Shown: positions 55,474-64,000 of the stretch, piece after piece
How the letters are laid out: each line of letters begins with the position of its first letter
Position numbering within the stretch: position 1 is the stretch's first letter
Source of the DNA: Tetracentron sinense
Lineage: Eukaryota > Streptophyta > Magnoliopsida > Trochodendrales > Trochodendraceae
Direction of reading: 5' to 3'
NCBI GenBank assembly: GCA_015143295.1
Contig: CM026571.1
Coordinates: 34,500,505-34,564,504, forward strand
Length of the DNA stretch: 64,000 nucleotides
Made by a program: the position numbers and the translations under genes
The notes under the pieces: model-generated
Told to the model about the DNA's origin: nothing
Database searches by the model: none
The model's input: the letters and a program-made list of their open reading frames with translations, nothing else

Positions 55474-56484
55474 TAACAAATATCGGCTAAGCGTGGAATA
55501 CTCAACGTATACAAACTAATAACAATAAAGCATTAAGCATAGAGCATACGAATCATGGGGAATGAAATCCGTAAAAACATGTAAGAGCATGGAAACCTTG
55601 AAATAACATGTCAGATGAGGTTCAAAACCAAAACCAAAACTGTAACCGTGTGAGTCATGCGAGAATCATAGCCTTGTGAGTTCTTGTGAGTTCATGGAGT
55701 TACTTAGAGTCATTATGATCCGTAGAGACATGGAGATACCATAGAGCACAACATAGAGCATATCCTTAGAGATCTTAGAGCGTTACATTTATGATCCATA
55801 GAGCTTGTGAGACGATCTTAGAGCTTATCATAGAGTTCCTTGTGAGCATAGTATGATCCGTAGAGCTTGTGAAACGAACTTAGAGAAATCATGGAGTTAC
55901 TTAGGATCGTTCCTCATTAGTCATTTAGTGAAAAACCCATTTTCGTACTTTGAGAAATCCATGGAACACATCGATTCATGCGAGACATGCGAGCATATGA
56001 GCATATGAGAGAAATCATCATATTTAAGCATAAAATCCCTTAGAGGTATTTCTTCAAACACTTAGAGTGCATCATAATAGTATCTTTCACCCAAGTATAT
56101 AAACTACATACTTTCACACCATAAACATCCAAGATATATATACATAAGTAGTATAGATTTAGAAGAACACCATTCAGTAACTTAGTAGGATTGCAAGATT
56201 GGTAGTAGAGTGTGTTTGCCTTGGTGAAATGAGCGTCTTTGACTCCCACAAGCTGGACAAGCAAGAACCGTGAGTTCTTGGTTGAGAATCACCAAAAGAA
56301 ATGGAAGAACCTTGATCTTCCACAAGCTTGATCAACAAGTAGTTCCTCTCCTTCTTCTCCTCTTCAAAATCCTCCAAAATAATGCACAAAGGGTTTCTGA
56401 AACCCTAAGGCACGAACCTAGCCTTTATATAGGCAAAGGGTGGTGGCTAAAGTCTTAAACACCCTTAATGAAGAAAATCTGCGT

Positions 56485-56695
56485 ATAACCGATCGATCAG
56501 TGGTACAGACCGAGCAATCGGTGGCTTACCGGTCGATTGGTGGCTTACCGGTCGATCGGTGGTTTCAGCCGAGCGATCGGTTGAAAACACTCTCTCTGGA
56601 AAATTTCTCCATACAAAAAAGTTGACCAGTCGATAGCTACCGATCGATCGGTAGTTGACCGGTCGATCGGAGGATGGCACCAAGCGATCGGTGAT
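56485..56695. repeat. B 5' LTR: CCGATCGATCGG dyad cluster
   Basis: Same elements as the 3' LTR cluster, with one extra ACCGGTCGATNGGT unit. The cassette CTCTCTGGAAAATTTCTCC, then ATACAAAA, is at 56590-56617. Confidence 0.85.
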
Positions 56696-56933
56696 CCCCT
56701 GTTTTGCTGTAAAACCTTGTTCCGATTGCTTGAAACTCCTCCAATATCATTCTAACACTCTTTTATACTTAATACATGCTCCTTAGTGATATCTAGGCCC
56801 ATTAAAACATGCACGCCATAAATCCAAACTCGTATATTAACATAAAGCCCATTCGTGCACAAAACCACACTTGACCACTATTCACACACTATTCATCACT
56901 TAGTGCAATAAAGATTCGGGACTCTACACAAAA

Positions 56934-57793
56934 GATGGCCTCATCAGTGGTGCTGGCCACGCATACTAAGGTGGTACTGGCCATGTGTACTGATAAGGGC
57001 CGGTACGAGCCCACCTTTCTAAAGGTGCTGAACTACTGGCTTGGCCTCTCGCCAACTCCCTCTTCTTAGACACCGCTTCAGAATTGGTCTCGACCAACAA
57101 GGCTTTATCCACCACTTCAGCAAAAGTGGCATGCCTGAAGACCGATACCTTCTCCATAATAACATCCTTGAGCCCTTGCTCAAACCTTCTTGCCTTCATC
57201 GCCTCGGTAGCAACCATGTGAGTCGTGAAGCATGACAGCTCTGAGAACTTGTCATCATATTGTGCTACTGACATCGAACCTTGCTCAAGGTTGATGAATT
57301 CTCTCTCTTTCTTATCCCGTGCTCCAACAGGAAAGTACTTTTTGTAAAAAGTATCCTTGAACTCCTCCCAAGTCCAAGGTTGACCTTGCATAGTCAAATC
57401 TCGTGTCCTCAATGCGAACAACCACCAATGGTGTGCCTCACCCTCAAGTATGAAAACAGCCCATGCTACTTTCTCTTCCTCAGTTGGAGAGAGGATCGCA
57501 AATATCTTCTCCACTTGGAGGACCCAAGCCTCCGTAGCAAGAGGGTCCACACTCCCATGGAATGATGGAGGCCTCAATCTCCTGAATGCCTCAACCCCAG
57601 CCGTATGATGTACTGGAGCTGTAGGCAGTGGAGTAGGTGTCGCTGATCAAGGTATAGTCTGCCGAGCCACCAGGATGGCGAGAGTCTCAGTAATAGAGCC
57701 TAAGACCTGAGAGAGGTCCGACTGCACGACCTCATCTCGAGAAGAAGATGAAGCTCTGGTATGTGGTCCACGACCCCGTGTGCCCCCTCTCAT
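56934..57793 (-). pseudogene. A: gag N-terminal and capsid part
   Basis: Start MRGGTRGRGPHTRASS at 57793. A TGA follows after LAILVARQTIP (near 57644). The capsid domain then runs RRLRPPSFHGSVDPLATEA, EGEAHHWWLFALRTRDL, WTWEEFKDTFYKKYFPVGAR, SVAQYDDKFSELSCF and MKARRFEQGLKDVIMEKVSV. B cuts it at the linker before the zinc knuckle. One stop plus the knuckle change at 44922-45329 show inactivity apart from the B insertion. Confidence 0.87.
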
Positions 57794-58133
57794 GACTAAA
57801 GTCCTGAGAACAATAGCACCACATGAGTCTAACTTGAAACCACAATTTATCGGATTGGTTCAATTCATCATAATTCAATTGTATAAATTGTATAATACTA
57901 GCATACATCACATCAAGTCATCGGAGTATTTATCATATTATACTTTTTTGTTCTAGCATCTCTAAGACCCGTACTTGGTTGCAACAACCATTTTAAACTA
58001 AGACTAAAGTTTAGTCTTACACTTGGAACAAGACTCACTTCCAACTTACTTCTTTCCTAACTTGTTTCCTAACATACGCTCTTGTCAAGCCGTGGTATTA
58101 GATTCTAAGTGACCATAGAGACCTAAACCCTAA

Positions 58134-58145
58134 GCTCTGATACCA
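58134..58145 (-). other. A: primer-binding site, initiator-Met tRNA
   Basis: Minus strand TGGTATCAGAGC with GAAG between it and the LTR end. Confidence 0.9.
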
Positions 58146-58455
58146 CTTCTATCGCGCCCCATAACCCACCCTAGGAGTTAGAGTGAATCTTGGACGACTT
58201 ATCATGACCTACATGACATGCTCAACAAACCATCCTGCAAAAACCCATAAGGCATATACAATAGAGGACAAAATGCGAAAACATATTCTAACGTGGCACA
58301 GCGGAAGACTAACAAACCTCTATGTATATATACACACATGATCCAAGTTCGTATACAAAAGAAATCACAAAAGAAAGTGCGGACATGCCCGCCAAAATAC
58401 ATGAATATATTCGCTCATTCTCACCCACAGCTATTCACTCAGAATCTACCACGAC

Positions 58456-58563
58456 CTAATAGTAGCCCTCGACCTAAGGTTCCTCGACGTACTCCTCCTC
58501 CACCCATGGACTCGGAGCACAGATGTCAAAAGGAGCAGCCACTCCGCTATCACCTGCCGACAT
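58456..58563 (-). pseudogene. A 5' LTR: PWVEEEY small ORF, shortened, with internal stop
   Basis: ATG at 58563; it begins MSAGDSGVAAPFDICAPS, then [19 protein letters not shown] and TAG. It is 12 bp (four codons) shorter than the 3' LTR copy, an in-frame length change. Confidence 0.5.
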
Positions 58564-58794
58564 AAGAAGTACGACTGAGCATGCAATACTCAGCGTGTAC
58601 CAAATGCTAACCAACAGTCATAGTACAGCAACAATGATATATATAGATGCAGGAAGCAGTTAATCTCATAACAGGAAAGTAAAGCAGTTTATAATCATGC
58701 TTGCATTTTCGTAAAAGCCGATAAAACCCTTGAAAATCTTGTGCACTAGACTTGACTCAAATTGCCCTTTTCATGCTTGAAAACTTGTTTTGTC

Positions 58795-59215
58795 TGTCTT
58801 GTCTTGTCGTATCATGTCGTGTCATGCCATGTCATGCTTGCTTGGAAAATAAACTTGTTCATGCTACTTGTGAGGGAAGGGAGAACCTTCTTCTTAAATG
58901 CTCATGCTTGCCATGCTATGTATCTTGCTTGCTTGGAAAATAAATGTGTTCATGCTTGCCATGCCATGTATCTTGCTTGCTTGGAAAATAAACTACTTGT
59001 GAGGGAAGGGAGACCCTTCTTCCTAAATGCACTTGCGAGGGAAGGGAAACCCTTCTATGATATGCACTTGACAGGGAAGGGAGACCCTTCTTTATGAATG
59101 CTTGTCTTTTTCTTGTCAAAATCGAGGTAAAACATATCGTAGGATATATCTCACCTCTAATTACCGTTCTTGAAAAACCTCGGTAAATAATGTCATACAT
59201 GCCGTGCTCGTGGAA
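58795..59215. repeat. A 5' LTR: block absent from the 3' LTR, with GAAGGG-CCCTTC motifs
   Basis: About 420 bp with four gagggaagggagacccttct units and repeated ttgcttgcttggaaaataaa phrases, equivalent to blocks in S1, S2 and S3. In the 3' LTR the flanks meet at about 37597 (tgtctg|tcgtgg), as expected for a deletion. Confidence 0.85.
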
Positions 59216-60009
59216 TCGTGTACATACTTGCATTTGAATTTAAATATGACATTTGGGTAATTCACAATACATAAGACATCAATAATTTGAGCAAGTCAAT
59301 ATTCATGCCATTTTAGGGAAAGTAAATAATCACACTATCATAAGCCCTAGCAATTCCATAAGCAATTATGCATGTATTTTCTTAATTTACAATTCATTTT
59401 ATTCACCTTGGCATTTCATCAAACATGGGGTGTGTACATTATTGATCAAACCTATATCATGCTTTTCTAGGTGGATTTATATTCACAACATACTCGTATG
59501 TTTATTATTATTACAATGCCCTTCCCCTTTTCATTCATCACATCATTCGCACGGCATCCAATCGCCAATATCCATCTCCATTCACACCATTCACACATTA
59601 CAACTCATATTATAGTTACAGATGGAGGAAAACAAAGAATAGAAAAGAAAAGAGAAAACTATAACTAAGAGGGTAGCACAAGGTACCAACCTTGACAAGT
59701 GAGGGAAGAAACCCCTCTCCCTTGCAAAACGTGCGTGAGTTGCTGCCCTAGCTTGGAGAGCGTAGTCCTCACGAGCTTGAACCTTGAATTTGAAGAGACA
59801 CGAGCTTGTGATGATCTAGGGTTCTTAAAACCCTTTGATTTCTTCTCAAAAGAAAACCCTAGGTTTAGAAACCCCTTTCTCTTCTCTCCTTATCTCTTAA
59901 ATCTTCTAAGTATTGAGAATGAGCCCTAAAGACTCGGGTGAGCCTTATATGTAAAGGGTATAACACCCAAATACCGAAAAACCCCTTAATGAAATTTTGC
60001 AAAAACACG

Positions 60010-60205
60010 ATAGACCGAGCGATTAGTGGTTATCACCAATCGATTGGTTGCCTACCGAGCGATCGGTGTTCTTGACCGAGCGATCGGTCAAAAACATGCT
60101 CTCTGGAATTTTTGCCCATACAAAAAAGTGCACTAGTCGATAGCCTCCGATCAATCGGTTGTGGACCGATCGATCGCTACAACGGACCGAGCGATCGGTG
60201 GTTTG
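60010..60205. repeat. A 5' LTR: ACCGAGCGATCGGT dyad cluster
   Basis: Seven dyads such as ACCGAGCGATCGGT and ACCGATCGATCGCT, and the cassette CTCTCTGGAATTTTTGCCC, then ATACAAAA (60098-60127). There is one additional ACCGAGCGATCGGT unit compared with the 3' LTR. Confidence 0.85.
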
Positions 60206-60469
60206 CAGGTTTTTGACACTGAGTCCATTTTTCACCCATTCCTACTATTGGGACCCATTCTACTTCTATTCTAACATCTTCTAAACTTGACTAGGACCTC
60301 TTTAAAGCTTATAGGCTTTATTAAATAATTTATCTAATTAATTATAGCATTCTTGGCACAATTCCATCGAAGTTTCAAATTCTCATTTCATGAAATTGAG
60401 ATTAAAAGACACCACGCCTTGACACACATCCCAAGGCATATACAAAAAGTTTCGGGGTTCTACACAATA

Positions 60470-61850
60470 TCCCAAAAATATACCAATTTAGCACATGGAA
60501 AATATCAAGACAACCATAATACACCCAAGCAAATACAGACAATGAGGGGACTAAAGAGCGGGCAACAAAATAGCAATATAAAGCACAAAACTCCCCCTCA
60601 ACTTGATCGTCTCCCCCTAAGATCAAGGACACTACTAAAATCAGGGCACCTAAGTTAGAAGGTCCCATGCCAACTAATAAGGAAACACAAAAAAAAATCT
60701 CATGTGCCACACAAACATGCATCAAAAGCATTCCAAGCAGTAGTAATTTAAAATTACAAATCCAATGAAGAACATGATCAATTAGTCCAACTGAGGATAC
60801 ACATCTAACTAAATCTCACGGAATGCTAAAGCATAGCCAATTCATTTAGTCACATTTAGTGAATAGTTCAAAAGTGAAGCAATATGGGTGTAGAGGTGGT
60901 CTGACTAGATACTAGATCAAGGTTTATTTCCCTTTCCAAGGATATGACATTTACCACTAAGGGGATTCCCGAAGACATAAATCTTTGAAGTCAAACTTAG
61001 TTAGATCTAGATATGCTAATTTTTTACATTTTAGTGCTCCTTTATCCATTTTATTTGACTCATTATTTTTCTTTTACTTTTGGTCAAATACCTCCGAACA
61101 TTGTAAGATTTCTTTTTGATGTTCATTATCTGAACATATCTTTTCATGCAATGCTGGCTTTCACACTATCCAGGTAGGTAATCCTGGCTATTGGCAATAG
61201 GGGCTTTCACTCTAGTGACCCAGATAGATACCTACTGTCTGCCTAGGTAGCCATTTTATACTGTTTGCATCCAATAGTGACTTTCACACTAGCCCAGTAG
61301 GTAGGCCTTTTCATTGCATCAATTTTTCCTCATGGAGGATACACAAAATGGGGATGACTAACAATATAGTCATTCTAGATTGGTCATCCAAGATCACATT
61401 TATGGGATAAAACATACACCTACAGATCGAAAAATAGACCTCTCAACAGAATCAGTCAGAGTGCATGTGAATTAGCATAGCATACCCATATGAATAAGTC
61501 TCTAACTGTGCAAGATAAAATCAGTCTAATTTTCAGCCTAACCAAGAGACTATGAAGGTGATATATCCTCAATCAGCAACAAACTCATGTTCAACCTTGG
61601 ACAAGTATAGAAATAAAGATCACAGAAGGAATGTAGATCATGCAAGTCAAACCCGGGCAACATGACAAAAATCTATTTGGATTTTATAGTTTTTCAATGT
61701 TTTTGAGATTTTTCAAAATAAATAAAACAGAAAAACAGACCAAAGCAAATAAAAACTAGTAAAAAGAAAAACTACTAGTATACACAAACATCACAGCACT
61801 AGGACAAGATAGAACACTAACAGTACACCATAGGCTATGATAGGCACGGG
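60470..61850 (-). other. C2: 3' untranslated region, right part
   Basis: It continues 36932 after the CAATA duplication. It is collinear with C1 (10190-10726 and 15445-16275) and holds internal purine tracts near 60590 and 60610. Around 61008 it shows the empty target site (TAGTTAGATC) that S1 and S2 occupy in C1. No coding sequence. Confidence 0.8.
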
Positions 61851-62193
61851 CTAAATGGAGCCCTTCAGGTCTTCCTTTCTCACCCAAACAGTTTTAGCAG
61901 TTTGATTGACCCTTTGGTCTCTAACCGTTTCAATTGAGCTAGGTATGACCTTTTGTCTCTTCCTCTTGTTCCTCCTTTTCCAGGATTGAGTCCTAGAATT
62001 ATGGTGGGCATTATGGTTCTCCCCGTTACCTCCTTTATATCTAGCATAAGGAGTGTCATGACCATGCCACTGTCTAGAGTTGTGAGCAATTTTCATCACA
62101 TCTTCACAAAAACTTCTAGACTTCTCCACTAGGACCTCAACTCTCATTCGAAGATTCCCATTCAGATTATTTTGGTTCTCAAAACCATGATTG
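61851..62193 (-). pseudogene. C2: Copia gag C-terminal part
   Basis: The minus frame shows CEDVMKIAHNSRQWHGHDTP, then KRQKV and the end WVRKEDLKGSI-stop at 61851. It is homologous to the C1 gag end (16276-16539) and ends in the same linker before protease would begin. The 3' untranslated region follows directly, so this element too lacks pol. It is cut at 62193/62194 by X. Confidence 0.8.
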
Positions 62194-64000
62194 TGTAGGG
62201 GGATCCGGATAAAAATATACAGAAACTGGATCCCCGATGATCTTTACACCATAGAAAGCATCTAAAATTATCTACTCACTTTAATCATATTACCTCGGTG
62301 AATGATGCTCACCGGTGAAGCTAAATCCACTCGAACCGTCATAACTTTTTGTAGAGATTTCTCGAAGAAATACTCGAAGCTCGATCCTTGTTCTTCGCTA
62401 TCCCCATGAAGCTTTAAAATCTCTACTTGGAATTGAAGAAGTAAGAGGCAGAAGATGGAGTACTGATGTAGACTTTCAATCACCCAAAACCCTAGGGTTC
62501 AAAACCCTAAGATTGAAAAATCCAATCTAGAACACCTTACGAAGCTCACAAAAATCCCTAGGGACTCTCCCTAGGAGCTCACGGTTTTGGAGAGGAGGAG
62601 AGACTGAGAAAAAATTATGGAGAATTAATCATTATGGCCAAGGGGTGTTGGGGTATTTATAGGACTTAGATCATATCCTAATCCTAATCCAAATACACCT
62701 TATCCCTTAGGAATTATTAATTAATAATAACTCTTACTATTAATTAATTAAACTCCTAGTTTATCTATAACTACTCTAGCTATAGAAAACCTACCAATTT
62801 AGGAGTCCTTCTCAAAAGAGGATTCCTTAATTCAAAGGGATTAACCAACAACCAACCAATCCTAATCCATTTAGGATTTCTCCAAAGTGAGCGTGAGCAC
62901 AAGGGGGGCGTGGGCTTTGGGGAGTCTTGGACTCCTAGTTTGGATCCAATTTCATCTTATCTTAATCCTTGTTGCATTCCAACAATTGGAATTTAATTCC
63001 ATGATTAGTAGAGTTATTATTCAATAATTATTCAAGTAACCGAATCCTAATCCAATTAGGAGAACTAAAGTGGGTGCCCCACCCTAGGGTTTAAACCCAT
63101 GGGCTTGGGCCCATATTAAAGGTCCATCTTTATAGGTTTATGGATATTGGTAAACCCATTTCCCTTTTAATGAGGTTAATTAAATAATTACTAATATAAT
63201 CCCTTAATTTAAATTAACAATTAATTTAAATCATAGATAAACTTTTAATCTATTTAATCAATGATTAACATTTAATCATTTTTAAAAAATTGATTAATTT
63301 TTTATCAATCTATGAGCATGTATTCCTGGCTTATCCAATGTTATCCCACTGACCCTAAACAGGAATTACATCGGAATTGCAAGTAACGTGAGATATCCAT
63401 GTTGCAATTAAATCCCAGTGTATGAACATTAACTAATACGGATCCCGCCACATGAACTTTTTAATTCAATTGATCCTTCCAAATACATTATCCCTAATGG
63501 GCCTTTGAGATTATTTATACTATCTAACTCATAGCTCATTGCACATCATCCAGGTTTCCAAGACTTTTGATTAAGCCATGAGAAACATTTTCTCATGTAA
63601 AACATTTTTGAGAAAAACCTTTTGTAAGTATAATATATTTTAAATAAAATATATTTCAAACTTGTTTTGTTTCAAAATTACCTGCACAAGATTTAAGCTT
63701 AATCGACAGTCTTACCCGGAACTTGGATAATCTCTCAAATTAATGAGTATGGATTTCTTGTTTAACATTACAACTCGAACAGTTTTCTGACTATCCAATT
63801 GTCACTGTATCGAATTCCCTAAGCTAGAGAATACTTTGGTGGAATCAAAACCTTCATATTACTGCTCAGTTATAAATGAACTCATCAGATCTAAGGATCA
63901 TTGAAACTATTCAATTTGAATGAGAGACCAACTATCTGATAGTATGTTTATGAAAGAGGTCTCTCATTATATGCAATCAATCAGTGTACATTTAAGCACC
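62194..64000. mobile_element. X: LTR of another (probably Copia) element, cut by the window end
   Basis: It begins TGTAGGGGGATCC inside C2 gag, at a point where C1 continues uninterrupted (16615). It is AT-rich and non-coding, with stacked aatccta/ttaggatt phrases at 62680-63070 like those in the E and E' LTRs, and TATA-like tatttatagg near 62655. The other end, the internal region and the target duplication are outside the window, so orientation is not proven. Confidence 0.6.

Larger units (their letters stand above)
45335..56928 (-). mobile_element. Element B: full-length Tekay-like Gypsy retrotransposon (11.6 kb including S4)
   Basis: LTRs at 45335-47218 and 55024-56928 are closely similar. 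The target duplication is CATAA (45330-45334) and CAAAA (56929-56933), one mismatch. It is inserted in gag of A, same orientation. Coding damage is lighter than in A and D: protease and most of RT form one open frame before S4. Confidence 0.92.
55024..56928 (-). mobile_element. B: 5' LTR, 1905 bp
   Basis: Plus strand TGTCATGACCC...GGGACTCTACA. It is nearly identical by eye to the 3' LTR, including the cttagag/gatccgtagag repeats (55690-55900). One 24-bp-scale duplication in the dyad block (second ggcttaccggtcgatnggtgg copy near 56540) is not in the 3' LTR. Confidence 0.92.
36938..60464 (-). mobile_element. Element A: full-length Tekay-like Gypsy retrotransposon with nested insertions (23.5 kb as found)
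   Basis: Both LTRs are present (36938-38830 and 58150-60464). The 5-bp target duplication CAATA is perfect (36933-36937 and 60465-60469). The order on minus is LTR, primer-binding site, gag, intron candidate, protease, RT, RNase H, integrase, chromodomain, purine tract, LTR. Without S3 (plus its target copy) and B (plus its target copy) the element would be about 9.4 kb. It is inserted in the C2 3' untranslated region. Confidence 0.93.
58150..60464 (-). mobile_element. A: 5' LTR, 2315 bp
   Basis: Plus strand TATCGCGCCCC...GGGGTTCTACA, next to the primer-binding site and followed by the CAATA target copy. Terminal TG has become TA on the inner side. It is longer than the 3' LTR by a repeat-rich block at 58795-59215. 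TATA box on minus near 59944-59952. Confidence 0.92.

Noticed and set aside
62194-64000. X as part of the E family
   Set aside because: Shares only AT-rich aatccta/ttaggatt phrases with the E LTRs; start, length pattern and other blocks do not align, so it is kept separate.

Overview
This window looks like heterochromatic or intergenic DNA from an angiosperm with a large, retrotransposon-rich genome. I see no intact host gene, rRNA, tRNA or CRISPR array. Nearly every base can be assigned to LTR retrotransposons inserted into one another. The only host-like coding sequence is a 5'-truncated fragment of the organellar amidotransferase subunit gene GatC (about 28411-28710). The plant call rests on that plant-type GatC, on initiator-Met primer-binding sites (TGGTATCAGAGC), and on plant-type Copia and chromodomain Gypsy coding remnants. 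I cannot name the species.

Names used here: C0, C1 and C2 are SIRE-like Copia elements. E and E' are two copies of a second Copia family. A, B and D are long-LTR chromodomain Gypsy elements (Del/Tekay-like). S1 to S5 are solo LTRs related to those of A, B and D. T is a third LTR type with satellite-like repeats (Tat/Ogre-like by architecture). X is an LTR cut by the window edge.

Layout. 1-2792: 3' end and 3' LTR of C0 (+), apparently inside E. 2793-8693: degenerate E (+) and its 3' LTR, apparently inside the 3' LTR of C1. 8694-18386: C1 (-), a gag-only Copia carrying two solo LTRs (S1, S2) whose insertion points lie 2 bp apart. 18387-26956: D (-), lacking integrase and 3' LTR, with solo LTR S5 in its reverse transcriptase (RT). 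26957-31303: E' (-) with the GatC fragment. 31304-35058: T (-). 35059-62193: C2 (-), split by the 23.5-kb insertion of A (36938-60464, target duplication CAATA). A is itself split by solo LTR S3 (duplication ACACA) and by B (45335-56928, CATAA/CAAAA). B is split by solo LTR S4 (CTTCA). This gives a readable nesting order T > C2 > A > B > S4. X interrupts C2 gag from 62194.

Three features go beyond a TE graveyard. (1) A, B and D each have a 139-149 bp GT-AG sequence between the nucleocapsid zinc knuckle and the protease. Its removal restores the same phase-1 reading frame in all three, while unspliced RNA ends Gag within about ten codons. This suggests a spliced gag-pol arrangement. (2) Nine LTRs of several families carry a short conserved reading frame with the core PWVEEEY, preceded by a conserved hairpin; its codons differ synonymously between families. 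(3) Almost every LTR promoter, Copia and Gypsy alike, carries a cluster of family-specific, CG-containing dyad-symmetric motifs just upstream of the TATA box, and some share a short cassette across the two superfamilies.
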